From: Bacillota bacterium | GTDB taxonomy: Bacteria > Bacillota > Clostridia > Acetivibrionales > DSM-1351 | Assembly (NCBI GenBank): GCA_023397905.1 | Contig: JAEWSZ010000117.1 | Coordinates: 1-25,164 of the forward strand | Reading direction: 5' to 3' | Length of the DNA: 25,164 bases | Part shown: piece by piece, positions 16,134-24,887 of the stretch | Layout: each line of letters starts with the position of its first letter | Position numbering within the stretch: position 1 is the first letter of the stretch | Translations under genes and position numbers: made by a program | Notes under the pieces: model-generated | Databases searched by the model: none | The model's input: the letters and a program-made list of their open reading frames with translations, nothing else | Told to the model about the DNA's origin: nothing

Positions 16134-18791
16134 TTATACGATCAGCCTGAGGGTCACAATATCATAGGGCTTCAGCTCAAGCTCAAGGGCTTTTCCGTTT
16201 TCAGCCGGAACAAGCGGCCTGGAAGCTATATTATTTTCCAGGATATCACATTCAAACACATTCCTGACCGCATTGACGAATACAACGGACCTTTTGCGCC
16301 CTACTCCTCCGGTCTCCCGTATTCTCAATATATAGCCCTTCTGATCCTCGGCGCATTTCAAAGCTGTGATCTCCACGGAATCAATATCTGTGGCCAGCAA
16401 GCCCGCGGTCCTGTTATCACTGTCTTTAACCTCTTTCAGATAGGCCGCCGGCAGAGGCGTCAATGCGCCGTTTGCCTTTTTATTGGCATTGATATCCTGC
16501 CAGTTCCCGCTGTGTGGTATAAGCCTGTAACGGAAGCTGAAATCCCCTCCTATCCACTGTGGGAAATTTGTCCCCCACTGATTATTAAAGGCGTTGAAAT
16601 AAACATCCGGACTGGTGGGAACATAATCCTTTGAATACCTCTCTATTCCCTTTTCACCGATGGATAAAAGAGGAGTGTCATAGGGAATGAACAGGATGCC
16701 CTCATCATTTCCGGCCCTGTCCTTGTCCGTGACGTCCACCCACTTTTCACAGCAGTACAGCACATGGTTGCAGTCCTTCATTATGTCCTCAGAAGGGTCA
16801 ATGACGCTGCCTGACTTATTTATCCTGTATGAAGGAGCCGCCGCATTCAAAGGGAATACAAAATGTCCTGCCTCCGGACACGGAGTCTCCTGCTTGTTCT
16901 TTATATCATATTCAAGGTCCACACCCTCGCCGTCCTTCCACAGGGTCAGCCTGAGAATCACAGTCCCGGCGTTTCCGAACTCCTCCAGACTTTCTCCGGC
17001 TATAGCGTATTTAACCGTTATACTGCCGTAAGCCCCGGTATTTTCAAGCTGCGCGCCCGTAAAGCCATGGGTATAGGTGTGATGCTTCATGTTAAGCGGA
17101 TACAGCGGCTTTCCGAAATCAGCCAGGTACCAGTCCTGCAGGTCGAAGGCGTAATCCCTCACATACTCAAAAACCTCCCGCTTGGAATATATGTCATACA
17201 CATACTGTCCGAAATCCTGCTGTGAGCCCGAATTTACCCAATTCTTCCCCGTGGCCTTGTTTATGAGGCTCAGTATCCTTCCCGAGGTTTTTTCCACCTC
17301 AAGCTTTATGCTTTCATTTTCAAGATTCAGCGTTTCCTGGGTCTCATAAGCCAGCTGCCGTCCTGTGTCCGCGTTTTGTCCGGCAGTCTGCCCGGAAGCG
17401 TCTATTATTTTAAAAACCTTATAGGACAGTGCGGGTATGTCCTTTACGGCAAAGCAGGTCTTTCCGTCCAGAACAACAGCCCCGGATATTTCATTGCTCT
17501 CCTGGTCCAGCAGGACGGATTTTGCCCCTAGTGCGGGATCGGCTTCAATGAGCCCGTCCCTTTTTACACTCTGGGTATTATATACCTTTATATATTTCAT
17601 ACCGGCGGCAGAGCTTCCCTCCGGGAATTCTCCAAGCACAGCCTTCTGAAGCCGGTCCACACAGTCGGCCGCCTTATCCACATAGCCGCTCTTTTCCTGC
17701 CAGGACTCCTGTATCCTGTTAAACTTGCCCTGTCCCTTTATTTCCTTAAACTGTTTCTTTCCGTATACCCTTCCGCCGAATTCTTCAGTATTTAAGGCGA
17801 GCTTGGTGTCCATGCCCCAGGTGTGCTCTCCGAACAAAAGCATGTTTTCATATGCCTCACGTATGTATTTTCCGCAGTCCGGCAGGGTTTCATTTCCATA
17901 TATCCCCTCCAGCGCCATTGCCGCCTCAACGGCGGTCAGCCTGTTTCTAAGAGCCCTGATCTCAGACACCTTTTGGGGATAGGTCCCGACTCCGTGTATC
18001 CAGCAATCGGCCAGATCCTTTTTGATCACAGGCAGGTCCAGCTCCTGCTTTTTCAGTTCTTCATAGAAGTCGTCCAGAGTTCCGAAGCGCACTTCCGTAT
18101 CAGGGCTTTTCTCCCCGACTTCCTCCAGAATGTTCTTTATCACTTCGGGGCCGTGGGCTCCGTGATTATCTCCTGTGCTCATCATGGCAAGCCATATGGG
18201 CAGATCCCATTCCTCCGGAGGAAATACTCCGCTTCCGTAGTCGCCTTTTGAGTAGTATGTCAGCACCCGGCTGCCGTCAGGTCCTTCCCAGTAAAAAAGG
18301 GACGGCACATCCGGAGGTGTGGAACAGGGGTTGCAGCCCAGATGGAGGAATTTTATCCCCGCTTTATTAAGCAGTGAAGGCAATATCCAGGTATGCCCCG
18401 GCACATCTGTCATTTTGGCGCTTACGGGAGCATATCCGTACTTTTCCGAAAGACGTTTTGACGTATACATCCCTCTGATAAATTCTTCAAGGCCGCAGAA
18501 TTCCGTATGTGTGGTAAAAGGCAGTGCATGCCACACTATCTGCTTTTCTTTTACTAGGCTGTCCAGCCCCGAGGAATCCCGGTCCAATACATATGTAAGA
18601 GGCCAGGAAGGCATTGTCCACACATAGGGGTGTTCAGGGTCCAGCTGTTTTGATTTTATACAGGTATCAACCGCATCCGGCACCATCTCCCCTGTATATT
18701 TTTCCTTGATTTCAGATGGAAGAGCTGTAAAGCCTATGTCAAAGTGTGTTTTAAATACCACGAATATTTTTTCAACTTTCTTGTTCTGCAT
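16134..18791 (-). CDS. GH38-like glycoside hydrolase (alpha-mannosidase superfamily)
   Basis: The 885-residue product has no signal peptide and is likely cytoplasmic. The start at 18791 has AAGGAGA five bases upstream. The N-terminal catalytic barrel shows KTHFDIGFT (H16, D18), matching the HxD metal site of GH38 enzymes, and KMTDVPGHTWILP (D129, H133), at the place of the GH38 nucleophile aspartate. A second histidine-rich stretch is TGDNHGAHGPE near residue 217. A helical spacer and long beta-sandwich regions fill the rest to the C-terminus, as in GH38. The HFDIGF form lacks the tryptophan usual in classical alpha-mannosidases, and some similar proteins are listed under DUF5054, so exact specificity is uncertain. 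Its place near an oligosaccharide importer and a fucosidase fits glycan breakdown inside the cell. Confidence 0.8.
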   Translation of the reverse strand: MQNKKVEKIFVVFKTHFDIGFTALPSEIKEKYTGEMVPDAVDTCIKSKQLDPEHPYVWTMPSWPLTYVLDRDSSGLDSLVKEKQIVWHALPFTTHTEFCGLEEFIRGMYTSKRLSEKYGYAPVSAKMTDVPGHTWILPSLLNKAGIKFLHLGCNPCSTPPDVPSLFYWEGPDGSRVLTYYSKGDYGSGVFPPEEWDLPIWLAMMSTGDNHGAHGPEVIKNILEEVGEKSPDTEVRFGTLDDFYEELKKQELDLPVIKKDLADCWIHGVGTYPQKVSEIRALRNRLTAVEAAMALEGIYGNETLPDCGKYIREAYENMLLFGEHTWGMDTKLALNTEEFGGRVYGKKQFKEIKGQGKFNRIQESWQEKSGYVDKAADCVDRLQKAVLGEFPEGSSAAGMKYIKVYNTQSVKRDGLIEADPALGAKSVLLDQESNEISGAVVLDGKTCFAVKDIPALSYKVFKIIDASGQTAGQNADTGRQLAYETQETLNLENESIKLEVEKTSGRILSLINKATGKNWVNSGSQQDFGQYVYDIYSKREVFEYVRDYAFDLQDWYLADFGKPLYPLNMKHHTYTHGFTGAQLENTGAYGSITVKYAIAGESLEEFGNAGTVILRLTLWKDGEGVDLEYDIKNKQETPCPEAGHFVFPLNAAAPSYRINKSGSVIDPSEDIMKDCNHVLYCCEKWVDVTDKDRAGNDEGILFIPYDTPLLSIGEKGIERYSKDYVPTSPDVYFNAFNNQWGTNFPQWIGGDFSFRYRLIPHSGNWQDINANKKANGALTPLPAAYLKEVKDSDNRTAGLLATDIDSVEITALKCAEDQKGYILRIRETGGVGRKRSVVFVNAVRNVFECDILENNIASRPLVPAENGKALELELKPYDIVTLRLIV

Positions 18792-18868
18792 ATGGTTCTC
18801 CTTATTTTCTGCTGATTATATTATGAATATAAATAGTATACCATATAAAGCCGAAAAGCTCTAAAGTT

Positions 18869-19570
18869 TTAGCATTCATATATTTTTCGGATCAGCCTGG
18901 TATTGATCAACTCGGTTACAAATTGTTCCTTGTCATAGCTGTTTGGCAGGACCACATAAAATCTCACTATCACATTGTAATCGCTGTCGTTTTCAAGGAA
19001 CTCTATATTTTTCATGGGAATGTTGTAATTGCCGAGAATACTCCTGATCCCGTCGATTTTCTCAGGTATGTAGTCCGCGTAAATATAAAAGCTGTTTTTC
19101 ATTTTTCTGTTCAGAAGCTTTGTCTGCATTCTTTTCAAAGTCATCAGTGTCAAATAAATAAGAATGGTGGCAATTATTGCCCCTTCATAATAACCTATTC
19201 CCACAGCAATACCCACGCATGAAACCGCCCAAAGGCTCGCCGCCGTCGTCAGGCCCTTCACGCTGAACCCCTCTCTCATGATCGTTCCCGCTCCCAGAAA
19301 ACCGATGCCGCTTATTACCTGTGCCCCCAATCTGGCAGGATCGGCATTGGTCTGTCCGCTATAGCGTATAAACATAAATTCCGAAGTCAGCATCACCAGC
19401 GCCGAACCCACGCAAACCAGTATATGTGTTCTGAAGCCCGCAGGCCTGTGAAGGTTTTCCCGCTCATAGCCGATCACTCCCCCCAGGATCAGCGCAAATA
19501 TCAGCCTTAATGTGCGCTCCAGATAAAACAAGATCTCTCTCTGCTGAAATATTTCTTCCATAAAATGCAC
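18869..19570 (-). CDS. MgtC/SapB family membrane protein
   Basis: The product has about 233 residues. The frame opens at a TTG (19591), but GGAGG lies eight bases before a GTG at 19570, which I take as the start; an ATG at 19561 is the alternative. The MgtC signature runs through GYERENLHRPAGFRTHILVCVG, ISGIGFLGAGTI and GLTTAASLWAVSCVG, spread over four to five membrane segments. A C-terminal ACT-like soluble domain occupies about the last 80 residues. MgtC-type proteins are linked to growth at low magnesium and membrane potential control; many Firmicutes members are of unknown function. It lies between the sugar-uptake operon terminator and the GH38-like gene, 77 bases upstream of the latter, and could share a transcript with it. 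Confidence 0.9.
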   Translation of the reverse strand: MHFMEEIFQQREILFYLERTLRLIFALILGGVIGYERENLHRPAGFRTHILVCVGSALVMLTSEFMFIRYSGQTNADPARLGAQVISGIGFLGAGTIMREGFSVKGLTTAASLWAVSCVGIAVGIGYYEGAIIATILIYLTLMTLKRMQTKLLNRKMKNSFYIYADYIPEKIDGIRSILGNYNIPMKNIEFLENDSDYNVIVRFYVVLPNSYDKEQFVTELINTRLIRKIYEC

Positions 19571-19640
19571 CAACCCCGCCTCCCTCTGCAATCCTTATAC
19601 AGTGGTCGTTCTGATTCTTATATCTGATTCTGTTTATAAA

Positions 19641-19680
19641 ACAACCGCCCATATGGATTTTATATCCTGTGGGCGGCTGT
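19641..19680 (-). terminator. Intrinsic terminator of the lpl transport operon
   Basis: On the minus strand GCCGCCCA pairs with TGGGCGGT, with an inner GGAT/ATCC stem in the loop, followed by TTGTTTTAT. It lies about 80 bases after the stop at 19758 and before the mgtC start. The T-tract is interrupted, but the stem is strong. Confidence 0.65.
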
Positions 19681-19757
19681 ATGATATTTCTGTTAAATCC
19701 CGGCTTTTGTCCGGCACTATTTCAAGGGCCGGGTCTGTCTGTTTGCCGGTCTGTATG

Positions 19758-21308
19758 CTATTTGTCGGCCTTAAAGGCGTCAACCTGCTTCTGCACCTCT
19801 TTTATCAGCTCATCAATTCCGGCATCCTTGGCTTTTTTCAGCATTTCAGCCTTTTTGTCGTCGTATTTGACCAGGCCCTTCTGCATCATATAGGAATACT
19901 GGGCATGTACTGTCTGCAGCTTTGCGGCCGAATCCTTCCATGCGGGAATATCCATATCGAAGCTGATTCCCAGAAGAGGAGACTGTATTGCCCCCTTATC
20001 CCAGTTCTTGATTACATCCAGGTAGGACGGGTCAAGATTTTTGCTGTATCTCTGGAATCTCAGGTCTGTCCAAATGTAGCTGTTGGGGAAATATTCATTT
20101 TCCTTGGTAATCCCTTCATAGCTCACAGCATCGCCGTCCAGCTTATAGTTTACATCCTTTACGCCGAAGGTGTAGAGGTCATAGTTTTCCTGATTGGTCC
20201 TCACCCAGTTTATAAACGCAACCGCCTCATTTACATGCTTGCTCTGCGAAAAAATGGTAATTACGTTGTCCACGCTGGTCTGGATATACCTTGGCTGTTC
20301 AGGATTAAAGGACACGATTTCAATTTTTCCCGTAGGATTGGTTTCATGGAACTTGTCGATTTTTTCAGTGGGCCACATTGCATTTGCATAGTTGGTCCCG
20401 ATCTTGCCCGCTATAAAATCGTTGCTTCCCAGCTTCAGCTGTGTCGTATCCTTTGTGGCCCAGCCCTTTTGAACCCAGCTGTAATACATGTCGCAGAACT
20501 TCTTGTAAATATCGCTTTCAAGGAAATTCTTAACCGTCAGGTTCGGATCTGTCTGGTCGATGTACAGCGGATAGAAGTAGTCGCTGCCCGACGCAGGGAA
20601 GTAATATGTGGGGCACAGCGCCCTGAAAAATTCTCTGGGGCTCAGGCATATGGGTGTCATCTGTTTTTCATTGTCGTGTATTGCCTGGGCATATTTCTCA
20701 AAATCTTCAATGGTTTTGATTTCAGGAACTCCGTACTTCTCCCGCAAATCGCCTCTGACCGCCATAACCCAGTCGTTTTCAGCCGCCGGTACAACTCTTG
20801 GGATGGCGTAGGTCTTGCCTTTAACACTCACTTCTTTAAAGGCGTATTCGGGAATGGTCTTCAGCAATTCCTGCCCGTAATCTTTCAATGCGTCGTCCAG
20901 TGGAGCGTACATGCCCTGGGTAACGCCCATGGTTATAGGAGCATGGGACCATTGTATATCCATGTCCTCTCCTGATGCCGCGATAAGTGCCGCTTTGTTT
21001 GCAATATCATTTGTGGGAGCAAAGGTGTATTCAAATGTAAAATCCAATCCGTCGGCTTTCAGTTTTTCGGAAACCGCCTTATCCACAGCGTCCTGCGCTG
21101 CGGGCTTATCACCCGGATAAAGTATTTTCAAAGTGGCCGACAGCTGTTTTGCGGAAGTTCCTCCTGTGGAAGTTTGAGCAGTTGACGTTTTGGATGAATC
21201 CGCAGTGCTGCCGGAGGCCTTGTCATTATTCCCTCCGCACGCGCTCAGCGAAACAGCCAGTGAAATTGCAACTGCAAGAGAAATAACTTTTGGCATGTTA
21301 TTTTTCAT
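19758..21308 (-). CDS. Carbohydrate ABC transporter substrate-binding lipoprotein (DUF3502 type)
   Basis: The 516-residue product has an N-terminal lipoprotein signal with lipobox LSAC (C24) and a serine/threonine-rich linker to about residue 55, so it is anchored outside the membrane. The main body is a family 1 solute-binding fold. The C-terminus, from SPLLGISFDMD to AGIDELIKEVQKQVDAF, matches the DUF3502 region found in LplA-like binding proteins of Firmicutes. It is the third gene of the lplB-lplC-binding protein operon and would deliver an oligosaccharide to those permeases. AAGGAGTG lies seven bases before the ATG. A 63-base gap with a small inverted repeat separates it from lplC. The ligand cannot be named. 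Confidence 0.92.
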   Translation of the reverse strand: MKNNMPKVISLAVAISLAVSLSACGGNNDKASGSTADSSKTSTAQTSTGGTSAKQLSATLKILYPGDKPAAQDAVDKAVSEKLKADGLDFTFEYTFAPTNDIANKAALIAASGEDMDIQWSHAPITMGVTQGMYAPLDDALKDYGQELLKTIPEYAFKEVSVKGKTYAIPRVVPAAENDWVMAVRGDLREKYGVPEIKTIEDFEKYAQAIHDNEKQMTPICLSPREFFRALCPTYYFPASGSDYFYPLYIDQTDPNLTVKNFLESDIYKKFCDMYYSWVQKGWATKDTTQLKLGSNDFIAGKIGTNYANAMWPTEKIDKFHETNPTGKIEIVSFNPEQPRYIQTSVDNVITIFSQSKHVNEAVAFINWVRTNQENYDLYTFGVKDVNYKLDGDAVSYEGITKENEYFPNSYIWTDLRFQRYSKNLDPSYLDVIKNWDKGAIQSPLLGISFDMDIPAWKDSAAKLQTVHAQYSYMMQKGLVKYDDKKAEMLKKAKDAGIDELIKEVQKQVDAFKADK

Positions 21309-21336
21309 TTTTTTACACTCCTTTTTTCTCTTTTTT

Positions 21337-21360
21337 ATCTATTCAAATAATTAAATAGAT
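21337..21360. repeat. AT-rich inverted repeat between lplC and the binding-protein gene
   Basis: ATCTATT and AATAGAT are separated by ten bases. On the transcribed minus strand it is followed by A-rich sequence rather than a T-tract, so it is not a terminator. Intercistronic hairpins before binding-protein genes often stabilise the downstream message, which is one possible role. Confidence 0.3.
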
Positions 21361-21371
21361 CAATTTAAGTT

Positions 21372-22256
21372 TTAACCCTTTACCGCCCCAACCATAATAC
21401 CTTTCACAAAATATTTCTGAATTCCCGGATATACCAGAACTATGGGCCCCAACACTATAATGAATGTGGCCATCTGTATGGTCTCGCTGGGAAGTATGGT
21501 ATTGCCTTCGTTCATGCTTCCTCCATGCTCTATCATAAAGGATATAAGGGACTTGATTTTATAGAGCATGTATTGCAGAGGGTACAGGTTCTGCTTGTCA
21601 ATCAGCCACAGTGCGTTTACGTAGTCGTTCCAATAGTGCAGCGAAGCAAACAGCACCACCGTCGCAATTATGGGTTTTGCCAGAGGCAGAATGATTTTAA
21701 AGAAAGTATAGACAGGTCCCGCTCCGTCTATTTCGGCCGATTCCGACAGCGATTCCGGTATGGTTTTGAAATAATTCCTCAGAAGGAATATCCAGAAGGG
21801 ATTTATCATTCCGGGCAGGATAAGGGCCCATATGGTATTTCTGAGATGAAGGGTCCCCGAGACCCACAGGTACCACGGTACAAGGCCTGCGTTGAATACC
21901 ATGGGTATAAAAAGGTACATGGCTATGGTATTTCTGTACTTGACCTTTTGTATTGAAATGGCATATCCGATCATTGCCGACAGCACCACGCACAGGACGG
22001 TTCCCAACAAAGTCACTATCAGTGTTATCTTGTATGCGTCAAACACCCAGTTCTCATCAAATACCATCCTGTAGGCCGCCGATGAAAGTTTTTTGGGAAA
22101 GAAGCTGTAGCCGTTCAGTATGATTTCCTGTTCGTCCGTCACTGAAACGATGATGGACAGGATAAAAGGAACTATGGCCGCAATGCTGATAGCCGTGAGG
22201 GTCAGGTGAACCAATAAATAAAACAATCTGTAAGATATGCTTTTTTCCTTCTTCAT
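21372..22256 (-). CDS. lplC: Carbohydrate ABC transporter permease, LplC-type
   Basis: The product has 294 residues with six membrane segments. The start is the ATG at 22256, eight bases after AAAGGTGG; a GTG at 22268 opens the frame earlier. The cytoplasmic EAA loop, ESAEIDGAGPVYTFFKIILPLAKP (about residues 184-207), which contacts the ATPase, is intact. The C-terminal ending VKGIMVGAVKG is typical of LplC/YtcP permeases of Firmicutes. It forms a heterodimer with the LplB-type protein encoded 14 bases upstream. No ATPase gene is present in the operon. The gene symbol reflects family resemblance, not a proven role. Confidence 0.92.
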   Translation of the reverse strand: MKKEKSISYRLFYLLVHLTLTAISIAAIVPFILSIIVSVTDEQEIILNGYSFFPKKLSSAAYRMVFDENWVFDAYKITLIVTLLGTVLCVVLSAMIGYAISIQKVKYRNTIAMYLFIPMVFNAGLVPWYLWVSGTLHLRNTIWALILPGMINPFWIFLLRNYFKTIPESLSESAEIDGAGPVYTFFKIILPLAKPIIATVVLFASLHYWNDYVNALWLIDKQNLYPLQYMLYKIKSLISFMIEHGGSMNEGNTILPSETIQMATFIIVLGPIVLVYPGIQKYFVKGIMVGAVKG

Positions 22257-22270
22257 TATTTTAACCACCT

Positions 22271-23191
22271 TTAAAAGAGACTGTAGTCTTTATCGTATTT
22301 TTTAACAATCAGATTGCTTCCGAAGACAAGTATGAATCCGACTACCGACTGGTACAGGCCCACCGCCCCCAGCAGTCCGAAATTTGAGGCGCCGCCTCCC
22401 GTACCGTTGACAGACCTGTATATATATGTTTCAATGACATCCGTTGTCGGTATCAGCGAGCCGTTATTCTCAGTGATCGCGTAGATAAGCTGGAAGTTTC
22501 CGAAGAATATCCTCCCTATGGCCAGCAGCACAAGCGTTATAATGGCCGGGACCAGATTGGGAAACAGTATGTGCTTTATCTGCCTCAGCCTGCTGGCGCC
22601 GTCTATGGAGGACGCTTCAAACAGTTCGCTGTCTATTCCCGTAATGGTGGCAAGGTATATGATGACCGAATATCCTACGTTTCTCCACAGATGGGCTCCC
22701 ACCAGGATCTTTACCCAGTATTTCGGGTCGAGATACCATTGGACAGGCGAGGCTCCCAGGGCTGAAAGCCCGTTGTTTATAATACCGTAGTCAATATTGA
22801 ATAGGAGATTTACAAACTTTGCGACGATTATTGCCGAGAAAAAATACGGCAGGAACATAAGTATCTGAAATGTCCGTTTCAGGAAATTATTCCGGACTTC
22901 ATTCAGGAATATTGCAAAAATCACCGCTAAAACCGTTTCCCAGAGTATGTTGTTAAAATTGATCCAGAGTGTGTTTACGGTGGTCCTCAGAAAATCGTCC
23001 GACTGGAAATAGAACTGAAAGTTTCTCAGCCCATACCAGGGACTTCCAAAAATCCCGTCCCTGAAATTGTAGTTTTTAAAAGCGATGATAACACCCGGCA
23101 TTGGAGCATAAGTGAATATAAAATATAATATCATTGCCGGAAGCGCCAGAAAGTAATAATGGCGGTTTTTCCAAAATTCGTTTTTAAGCAT
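22271..23191 (-). CDS. lplB: Carbohydrate ABC transporter permease, LplB-type
   Basis: The 306-residue product has six membrane segments and opens with the LplB-type FLALPAMILYFIFTYAPMPGVIIAFKNYN. The EAA loop is EASSIDGASRLRQIKHILFPNLVP (about residues 192-215). It is the first gene of the importer operon: GAGGT lies nine bases before the ATG, and a promoter and cre site sit within 135 bases upstream. With LplC it should form the channel for an oligosaccharide, powered by an ATPase encoded elsewhere. In Firmicutes such importers commonly share the MsmX/MsmK ATPase. The substrate is not shown by the sequence; the fucosidase and GH38-like genes suggest a fucosylated or mannosylated glycan. Confidence 0.92.
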   Translation of the reverse strand: MLKNEFWKNRHYYFLALPAMILYFIFTYAPMPGVIIAFKNYNFRDGIFGSPWYGLRNFQFYFQSDDFLRTTVNTLWINFNNILWETVLAVIFAIFLNEVRNNFLKRTFQILMFLPYFFSAIIVAKFVNLLFNIDYGIINNGLSALGASPVQWYLDPKYWVKILVGAHLWRNVGYSVIIYLATITGIDSELFEASSIDGASRLRQIKHILFPNLVPAIITLVLLAIGRIFFGNFQLIYAITENNGSLIPTTDVIETYIYRSVNGTGGGASNFGLLGAVGLYQSVVGFILVFGSNLIVKKYDKDYSLF

Positions 23192-23258
23192 TTGACTTTG
23201 ACCTCAATTATGTATAATCACTTCAGCAAGCTCGCCTGAAATTATATATTCATAATAA

Positions 23259-23272
23259 TGCAAACGCTTTCA
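23259..23272 (-). promoter_or_regulatory. cre-like site (CcpA or a LacI-family operator)
   Basis: TGAAAGCGTTTGCA on the minus strand matches every fixed position of the cre consensus TGWAARCGYTWNCW. It lies about 20-30 bases after the predicted transcription start of lplB, where bound CcpA would block elongation. A local LacI-family regulator could use the same kind of site. Confidence 0.65.
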
Positions 23273-23296
23273 AAATTATATATAAGAATTCAACGT

Positions 23297-23325
23297 AATA
23301 TATCAGTATTCACTTTTAGTATCAA
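23297..23325 (-). promoter_or_regulatory. Promoter of the lplB-lplC-binding protein operon
   Basis: On the minus strand TTGATA (23325-23320) and TATATT (23302-23297) are 17 bases apart, each five of six to consensus. Transcription would start near 23290, before the cre-like site. This separates the importer genes from the kinase/anchored-binding-protein pair, although read-through is possible. Confidence 0.55.
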
Positions 23326-23328
23326 TGC

Positions 23329-24879
23329 CTATTTGAATTTATTTTCAGAGTGGTTGAGTTTGTTTCTTTCGGTCCAGTAGTGCTCCAGTTTTTTAAGGCC
23401 AGCCTGTTCCATTTTCTGGAGCATGCCTCTGAAAATCACATTGGCCGAATCTTCGGATTCCGCCATTATGGCAATGGGGAAATCCTTCTGCACTATGTCC
23501 TCCAGCTTTGATTTGATCAGGCCGATGGGAAGTCCGTAATCCGGGTCCATATTCTTCATGTAGGTATTTGAAGTGTCCGCGTATTTATCGGCCATTTTCC
23601 GGGCCGCAAGGGAGTCCGGCTCCAGAAGCGCCCGGCTGTATTCCAGGGGATAAAACATGGACGGGAAGGCCGGAAAAATACTTTTCAGTGTTTTTCCTCC
23701 GCTGTTCTCCTGCTCCTCCATATCCCACAGAACGCGTATGAGTCTCACGGCCTTATCGCCCTTTTGGGAAACACTGGTCACCATGGTAAATGTAGTCCCA
23801 TACCTGCACTCTCCCGGGAAAGCAGCGCCGGGCACCGCTCTCATTGGCTCTATGGCTATATATTCAAATCTGTTTCCTGTCCCGTTTTCAGAACCGACGC
23901 CCGTCTGGGCCATGGCTTTCAGAGAAGAATATTTTCCCGGCATTGCAAATACCCTTCCGGCCGCCACATCCTCCCCCAGCTGCTGCTGTTTCTTTATAAA
24001 AGCCAGAGGATCCAGCAGCCCTTCCCTGTACAGGTTGTTTAAAAACCGCACTATTTCCGTATATCCTGGGTCCTTGAACTTTATATATAAATTTTCATTT
24101 CTATCCGCGTAAAATTCCTTTACTCCAAAGGAAGCCTCAACTATGGTCAACTGGTCCATATCTCCCGAAAACAGCGAAACTGGTATGGACGGTTTTCCTT
24201 CAATGACCGGATACCTTGTTTTAAACAGCTCCAGCGCCCTGGCAAAGCTTTCGGGAGTGCTCATGTCAGGGCTGCCCAGCCGGATATATATGTCCTTCCG
24301 CACATTATATGTGTACTCCCCCATGTTTTTTCCGGAGGCCAGCAGACTGTCTGGAATATAATCGCCCGGAAGCCCGTACAGCTTCCCGTCGTCGTAGGTG
24401 GTATCCCTGAGCAGCCCGGCATCAAGCTGTTTCATAAATCCTGGCTCATGGCTTCTGATAAGGTCATCCATGGGATACAGCTTTTTAAGCCTTATCAGTT
24501 TTGATATATTGACATCCTCCAGATTCAATGTGATCATGTCCGGAAGATTGTTGGAAGCAATCATCAAATCAAACTTTTCATTCTTATTTTTATCCGGAAT
24601 TGTAATTTCCGGCTTCAGACCCGTTCCGGCAAGTATATTTTCAAGCTGTCTCTGTTCCTGCCTTTGCCCTCCCTCGGGCATATGGTACGAGTCTATATAC
24701 CAGCTTATGGCGGCTGGATCCCCGCTGTCCGTGATTTTGGCGGCATTGGACATGCTGCCGTTCCGATTGAAAAATCTTACGGCGGCAATGGAACACAGCA
24801 GGATTATGGCAGCCAGGGCTATGCAGACCGGCAGTGCGATAAATTTGTTGAATTTATTAAATTTCTTCAATTTTACCAT
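23329..24879 (-). CDS. Membrane-anchored extracellular solute-binding protein
   Basis: The product has 516 residues. A basic start (KLKKFNKFNKF) and one hydrophobic segment (about 13-36) form an uncleaved-looking anchor. C19 and C29 lie in this segment, but neither has a valid lipobox (LPVC, ILLC). The rest resembles family 1 binding proteins: DLMIASNNLPDMITL, KLYPMDDLIRSHEPGF and KLYGLPGDY are typical. It follows the kinase gene by eight bases, so the two are one transcript. Its function could be uptake, or delivery of a ligand signal to the kinase; the absence of a lipobox and the pairing with the kinase favour a sensing role (inference). The start is uncertain: the ATG at 24879 abuts the AAAAGGGGG, whereas a TTG at 24870 has better spacing. 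Confidence 0.82.
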   Translation of the reverse strand: MVKLKKFNKFNKFIALPVCIALAAIILLCSIAAVRFFNRNGSMSNAAKITDSGDPAAISWYIDSYHMPEGGQRQEQRQLENILAGTGLKPEITIPDKNKNEKFDLMIASNNLPDMITLNLEDVNISKLIRLKKLYPMDDLIRSHEPGFMKQLDAGLLRDTTYDDGKLYGLPGDYIPDSLLASGKNMGEYTYNVRKDIYIRLGSPDMSTPESFARALELFKTRYPVIEGKPSIPVSLFSGDMDQLTIVEASFGVKEFYADRNENLYIKFKDPGYTEIVRFLNNLYREGLLDPLAFIKKQQQLGEDVAAGRVFAMPGKYSSLKAMAQTGVGSENGTGNRFEYIAIEPMRAVPGAAFPGECRYGTTFTMVTSVSQKGDKAVRLIRVLWDMEEQENSGGKTLKSIFPAFPSMFYPLEYSRALLEPDSLAARKMADKYADTSNTYMKNMDPDYGLPIGLIKSKLEDIVQKDFPIAIMAESEDSANVIFRGMLQKMEQAGLKKLEHYWTERNKLNHSENKFK

Positions 24880-24887
24880 CCCCCTTT

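Noticed and set aside
19602..20975. 457-codon plus-strand ORF opposite the solute-binding lipoprotein gene
   Set aside because: It is the mirror frame of a clear lipoprotein gene with lipobox and DUF3502 ending. Its hydrophobic look comes from the complementary codons, and the terminator at 19641-19680 lies in it.
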